Shown: one piece after another, positions 1 to 8,509 of the stretch
Position numbering within the stretch: position 1 is the first letter of the stretch
Layout of the letters: each line of letters begins with the position of its first letter
From: Rhizobium nepotum 39/7
GTDB lineage: Bacteria; Pseudomonadota; Alphaproteobacteria; Rhizobiales; Rhizobiaceae
Direction: 5' to 3'
DNA length: 64,000 nucleotides
Assembly (NCBI RefSeq): GCF_000949865.1
Contig: NZ_JWJH01000010.1
Coordinates: 92,619 to 156,618, forward strand
Translations under genes and position numbers: made by a program
Notes under the pieces: generated by a model
Databases searched by the model: none
Told to the model about the DNA's origin: nothing
Seen by the model: the letters and a program-made list of their open reading frames with translations, nothing else

Positions 1-813
1 GCAGCCCAGCAGCACGAAGATCGGCACCGACAGCAGAATGATGCCTGACATGCCCTCATCCATACGCCCGACCATGACGATCATCGGAACCCAGGTGGTG
101 AAGGTGAGATAGGACAGTGTTCCAAGGCCGAAACAGAAGGCAATCGGCACGCCCAGCGCCAGAAACACCGCAACGAACAGGCCGAGAAAGATCGCCAGAT
201 TGAAGTTGCCCAGGGTTTCCAGCGTCGGTGACGCCAGAAACAGGAGGCCGGCGACGGCCGCAACGGTAACAACGGCGACGACGATATCCCGCGCTCTTTC
301 CCTGCGGAAAAGATTGTTGATGACCAGCAGCAGCATCAGACAGGCGCCGAATGGCAGCGCGGCCGCGCGGAAGGTCATGGGAATATTCAGCGCCGCCGAC
401 GTGACGACCCATTCCTCAATGGCATATTCGATGGCGGGCTTGATGATGGCGCCCAGAAATGTCGCCACCAGCACCAGCGCCAGCGAATTGATATAACCGA
501 GGAAACGCTGCGGAAACATGTTGAGAAACAGCGTCAGACGCAGGTGTTCGCTGCGATCAATGGCAATGGCCGCGCCCAGCATGGCAAACCACAGGAAACT
601 CATCGACGCCGCTTCGTCGATCCAGACGATAGGCAGATGCAGGGCATAACGTGATGTCACGCCCAGCAGAAGCAGGCCGATCATCACCGCCAACAACACG
701 GCTGCCACGGCCTCGACGGGTCGCATGAACCGCGAACCTGTTACCGGCCCCGTGTGCAGCAGCTCGCCATCAAGTACAAATACGTCGTCATTCGCGTTTG
801 CGGTCATGGTCAT
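1..813 (-). CDS. TRAP transporter fused small/large permease, 3' part outside window
   Basis: 271 codons are visible and the frame runs off the left edge. After a short cytosolic N-terminus come hydrophobic segments of a DctQ-type small permease, including the stretch WIDEAASMSFLWFAMLGAA, typical of DctQ. A linker follows, then NFNLAIFLGLFVAVFLALG and a segment ending in GIILLSVPIFVLLGC, the start of a DctM-type large permease. This is therefore a DctQM fusion, part of a secondary high-affinity importer for an organic acid or similar solute, energised by an ion gradient. I chose the ATG at 813 because AGGAGG lies about six bases upstream; a second in-frame ATG is at 807. No TRAP substrate-binding gene is visible on this side, so the substrate is unknown. 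Confidence 0.85.
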   Translation of the reverse strand, partial: MTMTANANDDVFVLDGELLHTGPVTGSRFMRPVEAVAAVLLAVMIGLLLLGVTSRYALHLPIVWIDEAASMSFLWFAMLGAAIAIDRSEHLRLTLFLNMFPQRFLGYINSLALVLVATFLGAIIKPAIEYAIEEWVVTSAALNIPMTFRAAALPFGACLMLLLVINNLFRRERARDIVVAVVTVAAVAGLLFLASPTLETLGNFNLAIFLGLFVAVFLALGVPIAFCFGLGTLSYLTFTTWVPMIVMVGRMDEGMSGIILLSVPIFVLLGC

Positions 814-1290
814 TGGGGCCTCCTCTCCCGCAGAACAACCTTCGCAATGGCCAGCAAAACAGTATGTCCACGCCCGCGCCACGGTCGTGGTCGCCGCATC
901 AGGATATATCTGCCATTGCCAGACCGGCCAGACCCCTCCACAAGTCTGGAACTATCGGTATATTGCCTCCACAATATGGACCATTACAAAATCATATATT
1001 CGGGATACACAGGAAAATTGACAAAATCAACTGTAATAAGGCGGTATTACGAAGTTTAAGTTGCTCGTTTATAGGTCCATATAGTGGATCGTATATGATA
1101 GCACCCGCAAACCACCGACGATGGCGACGCGGCAAGGGGCCACCAAACTCGGAGCCGCTCCCTGTAGGGAGGTATTGCGTATGCCTCTACAGGCGATCGC
1201 TTAACCGCATCGGCGGCTATAATGGCTGTTGTCCTGGGCTGGTGGTTCAATATATTCAGGGGCCGGATCTTCACTTAAACCTGCGGGCAC
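814..1290. other. Intergenic region between TRAP gene and DUF2161 gene
   Basis: This 477-base stretch separates divergent genes, so it should carry two promoters. It is noticeably AT-richer around 950-1100 than the flanking coding DNA. One clear inverted repeat lies at 960-977. Open frames across it are arginine/proline-rich, lack ribosome-binding sites and overlap each other on both strands; I do not believe any is a gene. Confidence 0.6.
960..977. promoter_or_regulatory. Inverted repeat, possible operator of TRAP gene
   Basis: Arms ATATTG and CAATAT flank six bases. The site lies about 150 bases upstream of the TRAP start, in the AT-rich part of the intergenic region. Its size and symmetry fit a dimeric repressor site, but no regulator gene is adjacent on this side, so the link is inference. 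Confidence 0.3.
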
Positions 1291-1965
1291 ATGGAAACTT
1301 CGCTTTATTTGCCGGTCAAAGGCTTTCTTGAGAAGGCGGGCTATACCGTCAAAGGCGAAGTTGGCAGTTGCGACCTCGTCGGCTTGAGCGATGGCGATCC
1401 ACCTGTGGTCGTGATCTGTGAGCTGAAGCTGAGCTTCAATCTTGAGCTCATTTTGCAGGCCGTCGATCGCGCAGCTATCGCAGACGAGGTCTGGATCGCG
1501 GCTCGAGTCTCAGCCAGGGGCAAAGGCCGCGAGACTGACAAACGTTATCGCGATCTCTGCCGCAGGCTCGGGATCGGTATGCTCGGCATTTCCGATGCTG
1601 GCGACGTCAGCATTATCGTCAGTTCCGTATCACCGATGCCGCGAACCAATCCAAAACGGCGTACGAGGCTGGTACGTGAACACCAGAGGCGACACGGCGA
1701 TCCGACGGCTGGTGGGAGCACGCGCACGCCGATCATGACCGCGTACCGCCAGCAGGCGCTCGGCTGCGCTTTGGCGCTGGCATCAGGGCCGATGCGCGTG
1801 CGTCAAATCAGATCCAGCGTACCGGATGCCGGAAAGATTTTGCTTGCGAACGTCTATGGCTGGTTTGAGCGTCTCGATAGAGGGGTTTATGGCTTGACCG
1901 ACGCCGGACGGGAAGCAATGCAGCGATGGCCGCAGCAGGACTTCCCCCAATTTCTACAAGTGTAA
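1291..1965 (+). CDS. DUF2161 family PD-(D/E)XK nuclease-like protein
   Basis: This 224-residue protein begins with an alpha/beta domain showing the PD-(D/E)XK pattern: Asp28 in GSCDLVGL, then Glu44 and Lys46 in VVVICELKLS. About 25 residues further on is a helix QAVDRAAIADEVWIA. The C-terminal third looks like a winged helix (MRVRQIRSSV and GVYGLTDAGREAM). I recognise the family as DUF2161, predicted phosphodiesterases of unknown biological role found singly in proteobacteria. It has no toxin, methylase or recombinase partner; its 3' end lies 18 bases from the convergent LysR gene. The start follows a weak ribosome-binding site. DNA cleavage is a fold-based prediction only. Confidence 0.75.
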   Translation: METSLYLPVKGFLEKAGYTVKGEVGSCDLVGLSDGDPPVVVICELKLSFNLELILQAVDRAAIADEVWIAARVSARGKGRETDKRYRDLCRRLGIGMLGISDAGDVSIIVSSVSPMPRTNPKRRTRLVREHQRRHGDPTAGGSTRTPIMTAYRQQALGCALALASGPMRVRQIRSSVPDAGKILLANVYGWFERLDRGVYGLTDAGREAMQRWPQQDFPQFLQV

Positions 1966-1983
1966 ACCGGCAGGGGTCTTCGG

Positions 1984-2880
1984 TCACTGAGTTTTCCAGG
2001 TCTCAAGCAACATCCCGACGAACTTTTCAGCAGCTGGAGACAGAGCGCTGCTTCGCCTTTGCACGATACCGATCGTTCGGGAGACCACAGGATTTACGAT
2101 CGGCCGTGAGACGAGGAACGGGTGATCGTCCTGCGGGGTTGCCAATCGCGGCAAGACGGAAATCCCAAGACCCGCCTCCACGAGGCCGAGCGAGGTATTG
2201 AGATGGGTCACCTCATAAAACCAGTTCAGCTTTAGATTGTGACGCGCGAGCGCCCCATCGAGAAGCGTCCTGTTGCCGCTGGAACGGTCGACGACAACCA
2301 AGGGGTAGGGCTCCAATTGATCCCACTGGATCGTTTCGAAAGCCGCCAAAGGATGATCTTTCCGCATCGCCAGCACAAATGGGTCATCGATGAGCGGCTC
2401 GAACGCCAGGTCGGGATCAGAGTTGCCCATCAGGTTTATGCCGAATTCCACCTCGCCTCTCGCAACCGCTTGCAGGCCCTCGTTTGCCGTGAGGTCTCTG
2501 ATACGTAGCCGGATATGCGGATATTGCTTGCCAAAGGTTTTGATCACGGTGGGAAGGAAATAAAACGCCGCGGTGGGAACGCATGCCATCGTAATGAGAC
2601 CGCGTCGTTGCGCGCCGTCCTTCATCGCAAAAAGCGAGCCGTCGAACTCCTCCAGCATGCGCCGGACGAGCGGCATGACCTCCTGACCCATAGCGGTCGG
2701 CGCGACATGGCGGGTGGTCCTCTCCAGAAGCGGCGCGCCAATGGCCTGTTCCAGTTTCTGAATGCGCCGGGTAAGCGCCGGCTGCGAAATATGGAGCGTT
2801 TCCGCGGCCCTGTGAAAACTCTCCAGCTCAACCACCGCTTGAAAAGCCCGCAAATCCAGAATTTCGCAATTGATGCTCAT
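1984..2880 (-). CDS. LysR-family transcriptional regulator
   Basis: A 298-residue protein of standard LysR length. Residues about 8-67 form the winged helix-turn-helix (AFQAVVELESFHRAAETLHI, then SQPALTRRIQKLEQAIG), and the rest is the periplasmic-binding-protein-like effector domain. It is transcribed divergently from the 4-oxalomesaconate tautomerase and ABC importer genes, with 105 bases between the start codons, the usual arrangement for a LysR activator of its neighbour. The inducer is probably an aromatic-ring breakdown intermediate or related di/tricarboxylate, inferred from the neighbour. Confidence 0.9.
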   Translation of the reverse strand: MSINCEILDLRAFQAVVELESFHRAAETLHISQPALTRRIQKLEQAIGAPLLERTTRHVAPTAMGQEVMPLVRRMLEEFDGSLFAMKDGAQRRGLITMACVPTAAFYFLPTVIKTFGKQYPHIRLRIRDLTANEGLQAVARGEVEFGINLMGNSDPDLAFEPLIDDPFVLAMRKDHPLAAFETIQWDQLEPYPLVVVDRSSGNRTLLDGALARHNLKLNWFYEVTHLNTSLGLVEAGLGISVLPRLATPQDDHPFLVSRPIVNPVVSRTIGIVQRRSSALSPAAEKFVGMLLETWKTQ

Positions 2881-2926
2881 ATCGCAATAATACCTCCGAA
2901 CATTGCATTTAACAGATTAGCTTCTT

Positions 2927-2941
2927 TTGCGCATATTGCAA
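2927..2941. promoter_or_regulatory. LysR-type binding site in divergent promoter region
   Basis: TTGC and GCAA arms flank seven bases. The inner 13 bases fit the LysR consensus T-N11-A. The site lies midway between the LysR start (2880) and the tautomerase start (2986), where a regulator controlling both would bind. Confidence 0.5.
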
Positions 2942-2985
2942 CAACAAGGCGGATTGATCCACCAAATGCAAGATTGAGGCAGCCA

Positions 2986-4068
2986 ATGAACGATCTATTG
3001 AAGATACCCTGTGTGCTGATGCGCGGCGGAACGTCTCGTGGACCGTTCTTTCTCGCATCCGATCTTCCGAGCGATCGAGCACAGCGAGATGCCGCACTTT
3101 TGTCCATCATGGGGTCCGGCCATCCGCTTCAGATCGACGGTATAGGAGGGGGCAATCCGGTCACCTCGAAAGTCGCGATCATCGGGCCTTCCACGGTCGA
3201 AGGTGCTGACATCGACTATCTATTCGCCCAAGTTCGCACCGACCGGCAGTATGTCGACTATTCGCCCAACTGCGGAAATATGCTGGCCGCAGTTGGCCCC
3301 TTCGCGATCGAGGCGGGACTTGTCGAGGCCCATGGGAACGATACCGTGGTTCGCATCCACAACGTGAACACCGGGAAATTGATCGAAGCGAAAGTGCCGA
3401 CGCGGGGTCGCGAGGTGATTTATCTTGGAGACGCATCCATCGATGGCGTTCCGGGTCTTGCTGCCCCGATCGCCCTGACTTTCGTGGATGCCGCAGGGGC
3501 GAAAACCGGAAAACTGCTGCCCACGGGAAACCCCGTCGACACGATTGAGGGAGTAGACGTGACAGCCATAGATTGCGCTATTCCGATGGTTCTTATGCGG
3601 GCGACGGATCTCGGCGTCACGGGATATGAGGATCCGCAGGTGCTGACTGCCAATAGTGATCTCATTGAACGGATGACCCACATACGTATTCAGGCAGGCA
3701 GACTGATGGGGATGGGGGATGTGTCGGATATGGTCATACCAAAACCCGTGCTCATAGCGCCGGCCCGCAAAGGTGGCACGCTGTCCGTCCGATACTTCAT
3801 GCCCAATGAGTGCCATCCCGCACTGGCGACGACGGGCGCTGTCGGAATAGCAACCGCGGCGGTGACGGAAAACTCCGTCGCATTCGACCAGGCGGGACGT
3901 CGTTCTATACCGACCAAGATCTCCATCGAGCATCCTGCCGGTCGGCTCGACGTGCAGCTGGAGGTGCGGGACGGAGCGATAACAGCGGGGCTTGTGAGAA
4001 CGGCACGCAGACTTTTCGAAGGTTTTGCCTTCGCAAAACCAACTGCTGCGATTGAAGACGCAGCTTAG
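2986..4068 (+). CDS. galD: 4-oxalomesaconate tautomerase (PrpF/GalD family)
   Basis: 360 residues, the normal length for GalD/PrpF isomerases. These have the diaminopimelate-epimerase fold and move a double bond or proton in unsaturated tricarboxylates; GalD converts the keto to the enol form of 4-oxalomesaconate in gallate/protocatechuate meta-cleavage. Visible family motifs are MRGGTSRGPFF near the N-terminus, DGIGGGNPVTSKVAI (51-65), and the catalytic-cysteine region YSPNCGNML with Cys96. The frame is open further upstream, but ATG 2986 has a GAGG element and gives the family N-terminus. It leads an apparent operon with an ABC importer. No dioxygenase, hydratase or aldolase of the pathway is in the window, so PrpF-type 2-methylaconitate isomerase or aconitate isomerase activity remains possible. 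Confidence 0.8.
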   Translation: MNDLLKIPCVLMRGGTSRGPFFLASDLPSDRAQRDAALLSIMGSGHPLQIDGIGGGNPVTSKVAIIGPSTVEGADIDYLFAQVRTDRQYVDYSPNCGNMLAAVGPFAIEAGLVEAHGNDTVVRIHNVNTGKLIEAKVPTRGREVIYLGDASIDGVPGLAAPIALTFVDAAGAKTGKLLPTGNPVDTIEGVDVTAIDCAIPMVLMRATDLGVTGYEDPQVLTANSDLIERMTHIRIQAGRLMGMGDVSDMVIPKPVLIAPARKGGTLSVRYFMPNECHPALATTGAVGIATAAVTENSVAFDQAGRRSIPTKISIEHPAGRLDVQLEVRDGAITAGLVRTARRLFEGFAFAKPTAAIEDAA

Positions 4069-4116
4069 ACAAAGCCATAGTGGCTCAAAACATAGTGAAA
4101 CTGGGAGGAGACCCTC

Positions 4117-5118
4117 ATGCGTAAATACTTGCTTGCAACAGCGGCGCTCTGTGCGCTGGCCGCATCGGCGAATGCAGAATCCGTAAGAATGAGTGTTGGT
4201 TCGTATAACCTCAACAACCTGCCTTTTCCCGTGGCGGCAAGCCTCGGCTTCTACAAGGACGAGGGTCTTGACGTGACGACGGAGAACTTCGCCCAAGGCG
4301 GGTCGAAAGTTCTGCAGGCGCTTGTCGCAGGATCGACGGATGTAGCCGTTGGTTTCTACGACCACACGATCCAGATGCAGTCCCAGAACAAGCACGTTGT
4401 CGGCTTCGTTCAGCTTGCCCGCAATTCCGGGCTGGTTCTTGCCGGAAAGAACGACACGGATTTCGATCCGGCAAAACCCGAAACCATCAAGGGTAAAAAT
4501 GTCGGTATCACGTCTCCGGGTTCATCGTCCGATTTCTTCATTCGTTATTACATGAAGCAGCACAATCTGAGCGACAATGACATTTCCATCATCGGGGTCG
4601 GCTCGGGCGCTGCGGCTGTTGCCGCCTTGCAGCAGGGCAAGGTCGATCTGCTGGTAAATTATGACCCGGCTGCAACGATCGTGGTTGAGCGCGGCTTGGG
4701 CAAGATCTTGATCGATGCACGCAGCGACCAGGGCGCCAAGGATGTGTATGGCGGCATCTACCCGACCTCCGTTCTGTATGCGACCCAGGAATATATCGAT
4801 GCTCATCCTGAGGTGATTCAGAAGGTCACCAACGCGACCGTGAAGGCGCTGCGCTGGATGAAGGAGCATTCGGCGGAGGAAATTGTCGAGAAGCTTCCCG
4901 ACGACTTCGTGTCCGGTGACAAGCATACCTACATCAAGGCTGTCGAGGCAGCCAAGGCGATCTTCTCCGAAGACGGAAAGTTCGAACCTGCCGATCTGGA
5001 AACGCCATTGGCGGTGCTGAAAAGCTTCAACGAAGCGGTCGCAAAGGCGACGATCGACCTCAACACGACCTACACTAACAAGTTCGTCGAGGCTGTGGCT
5101 TTGACGGGCGTAAACTGA
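4117..5118 (+). CDS. ABC transporter substrate-binding protein, SsuA/NMT1-like
   Basis: 333 residues with a clear Sec signal peptide (lysine/arginine start, hydrophobic core, ANAES cleavage region near residue 21). The mature part begins with the NMT1/SsuA pattern: PFPVAASLGFYKDEGLDVTT, then GGSKVLQALVAGSTDVAVGF. This periplasmic binding-protein class serves nitrate, sulfonate, taurine, pyrimidine and aromatic-acid importers. A strong GGGAGGAG lies just before the start. The ATPase and permease follow directly. Coupling to a tautomerase of aromatic catabolism makes an aromatic or tricarboxylic acid a more likely ligand than a sulfonate, but this is inference. Confidence 0.88.
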   Translation: MRKYLLATAALCALAASANAESVRMSVGSYNLNNLPFPVAASLGFYKDEGLDVTTENFAQGGSKVLQALVAGSTDVAVGFYDHTIQMQSQNKHVVGFVQLARNSGLVLAGKNDTDFDPAKPETIKGKNVGITSPGSSSDFFIRYYMKQHNLSDNDISIIGVGSGAAAVAALQQGKVDLLVNYDPAATIVVERGLGKILIDARSDQGAKDVYGGIYPTSVLYATQEYIDAHPEVIQKVTNATVKALRWMKEHSAEEIVEKLPDDFVSGDKHTYIKAVEAAKAIFSEDGKFEPADLETPLAVLKSFNEAVAKATIDLNTTYTNKFVEAVALTGVN

Positions 5119-5127
5119 GGACTTCCA

Positions 5128-5949
5128 ATGTCATCACCCGTTAGAAAGTTAGAGCCCGTGGCCGACGTCAAACCGCAGCCGATGGTGGCAATCGAGAACG
5201 TAACAATGGCCTTTGGTGCGTTCGTCGCTGTCGAGGATGTGAACCTTAAAGTCGGCGATGGCGAGTTCCTCTCAATCGTCGGTCCCACCGGATGTGGAAA
5301 ATCGACCATCCTCAACGCCATTGCGGGGTTGCTGAAGCCGGCGCAGGGAAAGGTCTCCATCGACGGCTCGGACGTCCAGGGCGTGCAGAACAACATCGGA
5401 TATCTTTTCCAGCAGGACGCGTTGCTTCCCTGGAAGACCGCGTATCAGAATGTCGAGCTTGGCCTGATGTTTCGAGGCGTACCCGAGAGTGAGCGACGCG
5501 CCAAAGTTCTGGCCTGGCTGGTAAAGGTCGGATTGAAAGGGTTCGAAGAACGCTTTCCGCATCAGCTCTCGGGCGGACAACGCAAACGCGTTCAGATGGC
5601 GCAAGCGCTTATTACCGAGCCGAAGGTGATCCTGATGGACGAGCCCTTCTCCGCGCTCGATATCCACACCCGCCACCTGATGCAGAACGAGCTGCTGCGG
5701 CTGTGGCAGGAGGACCGTCGTGCGGTGGTGATGATTACCCACGATCTCGAAGAGGCGATTGCGCTCGGAGACCGGGTTGTCGTCCTTGCCGCCGGCCCCA
5801 AGAGCCGCGTTATCGAAAGCTTCCCGGTTGATCTGGAGCGGCCTCGCAACGTGGCTGAAATCAAACTCGATCCGAAATTCATGACCCTGTATCGCGATAT
5901 ATGGGCATCCCTGCGCGGCGAAGTGGAGAAAAGCTATGCAAGCCGTTAA
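5128..5949 (+). CDS. ABC transporter ATP-binding protein, SsuB/NrtD-like
   Basis: 273 residues. Walker A is GPTGCGKST, the Q-loop region is GYLFQQDALLPWKTA (the LPW form is typical of SsuB/TauB/NrtD subunits), the signature is LSGGQRKRVQMAQAL and Walker B is VILMDEPFSALD. It energises import by the neighbouring permease and binding protein. It starts nine bases after the binding-protein stop and its end overlaps the permease start by 14 bases, so the three are translationally linked. Confidence 0.92.
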   Translation: MSSPVRKLEPVADVKPQPMVAIENVTMAFGAFVAVEDVNLKVGDGEFLSIVGPTGCGKSTILNAIAGLLKPAQGKVSIDGSDVQGVQNNIGYLFQQDALLPWKTAYQNVELGLMFRGVPESERRAKVLAWLVKVGLKGFEERFPHQLSGGQRKRVQMAQALITEPKVILMDEPFSALDIHTRHLMQNELLRLWQEDRRAVVMITHDLEEAIALGDRVVVLAAGPKSRVIESFPVDLERPRNVAEIKLDPKFMTLYRDIWASLRGEVEKSYASR

Positions 5950-6712
5950 TGTTCGCATCATTCAGGTCGGGCTTCTGGTCGTGCTCCTGGGTGGATGGCA
6001 ACTCGGAGTGAGCTCGGGAGCAATCGATCGCTTCTTCTTCCCGGCGCCTTTCGATATCGTCAAACAGGTCATCACCTGGGTTGCCGATGCCGGCTTTTAC
6101 AAACATGTCGGCATCACCTTGACCGAAACGGTTCTTGGTTATCTCATCGGCACTGGGCTTGGCGTCGGCGCCGGTGTCTGGCTGGGTCTCAGCCCCTTTG
6201 TGGCCCGCGTGCTGGATCCGTTCATCAAGGCCGTGAACGCCATTCCGCGTGTCGTTCTGGCTCCCATTTTCGTCCTTTGGCTGGGGCTTGGCCTCTGGTC
6301 CAAGGTCGCACTTGCGGTCACGCTCGTCTTCTTCATCACTTTCTTCAACGCCATGCAGGGCGTGCGCGAAGTAAACCCGGTCGTGCTTTCCAACACGCGC
6401 ATTCTTGGCGCAAAGCGCTCGGATCTGCTGCGTCATGTGTATTTTCCGGCGGCTGCGAGCTGGATCCTGTCGTCGCTGCGCACATCCGTCGGATTTGCGG
6501 TCGTAGGCGCCATCATCGGGGAATATCTCGGAGCTTCCGCGGGCCTCGGTTACCTGATCGCCCGTTCCGAAGGGAATTTCGATGCGGTAGGCGTTTTCGC
6601 CGGGATCATCATTCTCGCGGTATTTGTTCTCGTCATCGATCTCATTCTCGATATCGTGGAGAAAAGACTGATCACATGGAGGCCGAATGCGGGCGAGGAG
6701 CGGCCTGCATAG
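5936..6712 (+). CDS. ABC transporter permease, SsuC-like
   Basis: 258 residues with about six membrane segments and a BPD-transporter inner-membrane domain. The cytosolic EAA-like loop is in the region LGAKRSDLLRHVYFPAAASW. It is the last gene of the tautomerase/importer operon, overlaps the ATPase gene by 14 bases, and is followed by a long stem-loop. One permease gene implies a homodimeric channel, as in SsuC and TauC. Confidence 0.92.
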   Translation: MQAVNVRIIQVGLLVVLLGGWQLGVSSGAIDRFFFPAPFDIVKQVITWVADAGFYKHVGITLTETVLGYLIGTGLGVGAGVWLGLSPFVARVLDPFIKAVNAIPRVVLAPIFVLWLGLGLWSKVALAVTLVFFITFFNAMQGVREVNPVVLSNTRILGAKRSDLLRHVYFPAAASWILSSLRTSVGFAVVGAIIGEYLGASAGLGYLIARSEGNFDAVGVFAGIIILAVFVLVIDLILDIVEKRLITWRPNAGEERPA

Positions 6713-6732
6713 GATTTCCTGCAATCTCACAT

Positions 6733-6766
6733 CAAACGGGGGCGGCCAATCGGTCGCCCCCGTTTG
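6733..6766 (+). terminator. Stem-loop ending importer operon
   Basis: Twelve-base perfect arms CAAACGGGGGCG and CGCCCCCGTTTG; three inner pairs (one G-U) can extend the stem to 15 pairs with a four-base loop. It begins 20 bases after the permease stop. The U-tract is poor. Confidence 0.75.
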
Positions 6767-6908
6767 CATGAAATGATCAGGCGTCGTCTCGCGACAACTC
6801 CCCAGGCCGCAGGGTCAATTCCACCGCGAAGGATGGAAAATGCGGGATGTTTCAAATCTATCGGCCGCTATCCTTGTCCATCGCACTCGTTTGCGTTATC
6901 CATTCATA

Positions 6909-6930
6909 CAATAATTCAAGGATTATTGAA
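6909..6930. promoter_or_regulatory. Candidate ArsR operator before first arsR
   Basis: Two overlapping inverted repeats, CAATAA/TTATTG (6909-6928) and TTCAA/TTGAA (6915-6930), lie immediately before the arsR start at 6933. AT-rich dyads abutting the start codon are usual for ArsR/SmtB autoregulation. AAGGA at 6918-6922 is the only ribosome-binding candidate, so a bound repressor would also cover it. Confidence 0.45.
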
Positions 6931-6932
6931 CT

Positions 6933-7304
6933 ATGGATGAGCGCCAGGCCCTTTCATCATTCGCCGCCCTTTCTCAGGAGACTCGCCTCGCCATCGTTCG
7001 AGCCTTGGTCGTAGCCGGGCCCGAGGGGTTGGCCGCCGGCATCATTGCCGAGCGGATGGGCGTCTCGGCGACGAACGTGTCTTTCCATCTCAAGGAACTG
7101 GAGCGTTCGGGCCTCATCTCCCAAAGACGCATGTCGCGCTCGATTCTGTATAGCGCCAGCTACGAAACATTGGCCGAGCTCATAAAATTCCTGATGGAAG
7201 ACTGCTGTGCCGGCCATCCGGCAATCCGCGAAAATGTCGAGCGGAGCGATGGATGTTCCAGTCCGGCAGGTGCTTTGACCGATGGGGACAATATCGTTGC
7301 ATAA
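6933..7304 (+). CDS. arsR: ArsR-family arsenic-responsive repressor (copy 1)
   Basis: 123 residues with an ArsR winged helix: AALSQETRLAIVRALV, MGVSATNVSFHLKELERSGL, then the wing RMSRSILYSA. The C-terminal end has the vicinal pair Cys91-Cys92 (LMEDCCAGH) plus Cys108. This matches the C-terminal-cysteine ArsR type, as in Acidithiobacillus, and not the alpha-3 CxC site of the E. coli plasmid type. Arsenite or antimonite binding there should release the operator. It overlaps the downstream MFS gene by 23 bases, so the pair is co-translated. The regulator at 10696-11049 shares this architecture. Confidence 0.88.
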   Translation: MDERQALSSFAALSQETRLAIVRALVVAGPEGLAAGIIAERMGVSATNVSFHLKELERSGLISQRRMSRSILYSASYETLAELIKFLMEDCCAGHPAIRENVERSDGCSSPAGALTDGDNIVA

Positions 7305-8505
7305 TTCGAAAATGCCTGCGGGCATCGTCTCCGCACTCGGCCTCACACAGATCATCGGCTACGGCACCCTCTATTACAGCTTCAGCATTCTTGCTCCCGG
7401 CATGGCGAAGGATCTCGGCCTGACATTGGCCGAGGTATTTGGCATCTTCTCGGCGGCCCTGTTCATCGGCGGCCTGTCGGCAACCTACATCGGCAGGCAG
7501 ATGGATCGGTTGGGAGCCGCCACGGTGATGACGATCGGCTCGGTCCTCGCTTCCCTGACGCTGGTGCTCTGCGCCTGGTCGCCGTCGGTTGCAATCTTCG
7601 CCGTTGCCGTCATCCTGCTCGAGATATCGTCCGGAATGGTGCAATATCAGGCGGCATTCGCATCGCTGGTCGAAAGCGATCCCCGAACGGCGTCCCGCAG
7701 CATCACCTACCTGACCCTGATCGCTGGTTTCGCCTCGACAATCTTCTGGCCGATCTCGGCTGCGCTTACCGGATATCTGTCGTGGCGCGAGATCTATCTT
7801 GTCTTCGCGGGGCTGAACCTTTTTCTCTGCATGCCGCTCCACTACTGGATCATGCGCGTCGGGAAAACAGGGGCGGACGCGGATTCCACGATCCGAACGC
7901 GTGAGACGGTGATCGGCACGCTTCCTGTCCATGCGCGCCGGCGCGGCATGATCCTCGTGTCGTTTGCCTTCGCCATGCTGGGCTTTTCTCTTTCGGCCAT
8001 GCTTGCACATATGGTGCCGATGCTCGGGTCGATCGGGCTCGGCGCTGCTGCGGTCGTGATCGGGTCGCTCTTCGGCCCAGCCCAGGTGTTAAGCCGACTA
8101 ATCAATATGGTGTTTGGTAAAAGCCTGTCGCCGCCGGCACTTGCCGTCCTTTCCGCGATCTTGATCGTCGTCGGCGTGTTGGTCCTGCTGATAGCAGGCA
8201 ACTGGTTGCCGGGAGCGGTTGCCTTCGCGATCTGCCTGGGGCTCGGATCCGGCATCAACAGTATCGCGCAGGGAAGCCTGCCGCTCCACCTGTTCGGATC
8301 GGATGGCTATGGTGCGATCACGGGCAAGATGGCCGCTGCTCGACTGGCGGTGGGCGCCGGAGCGCCGTTCGTCTTTGCCGCGACGATGGAGAATTTCGGC
8401 ATCAGCTTCGCGCTCGCTGCGAACGCCTGTCTCGGGGTAATCGGTATCGCGGCATTTGTTGCGGTGGCGGCATCCTCACGGCAACCCGCCACCGCGACGG
8501 CATGA
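7282..8505 (+). CDS. MFS transporter in arsR operon, probable metalloid efflux
   Basis: 407 residues with about twelve membrane segments, beginning MPAGIVSALGLTQIIGYGTL after a short N-terminus. The 3' end stops four bases short of the convergent arsH gene. Expression through an ArsR with arsenite-type cysteines, and position inside a double arsenic locus, suggest export of arsenite, antimonite or an organoarsenical. A. tumefaciens GW4 has an MFS exporter called ArsK with such a role, but I cannot show that this is the same protein. ATG 7282 is used; an alternative at 7312 has a poorer ribosome-binding site. Confidence 0.75.
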   Translation: MGTISLHNSKMPAGIVSALGLTQIIGYGTLYYSFSILAPGMAKDLGLTLAEVFGIFSAALFIGGLSATYIGRQMDRLGAATVMTIGSVLASLTLVLCAWSPSVAIFAVAVILLEISSGMVQYQAAFASLVESDPRTASRSITYLTLIAGFASTIFWPISAALTGYLSWREIYLVFAGLNLFLCMPLHYWIMRVGKTGADADSTIRTRETVIGTLPVHARRRGMILVSFAFAMLGFSLSAMLAHMVPMLGSIGLGAAAVVIGSLFGPAQVLSRLINMVFGKSLSPPALAVLSAILIVVGVLVLLIAGNWLPGAVAFAICLGLGSGINSIAQGSLPLHLFGSDGYGAITGKMAAARLAVGAGAPFVFAATMENFGISFALAANACLGVIGIAAFVAVAASSRQPATATA

Positions 8506-8509
8506 TCCG

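Noticed and set aside
798..1331. 177-codon plus-strand frame and overlapping minus-strand frame in the first intergenic region
   Set aside because: Arg/Pro-rich, low-complexity translation, no ribosome-binding site, and frames on both strands overlap; it runs into the real DUF2161 start.
3220..4395. 391-codon minus-strand frame opposite galD
   Set aside because: His/Arg/Cys-rich antisense shadow across two well-supported genes.
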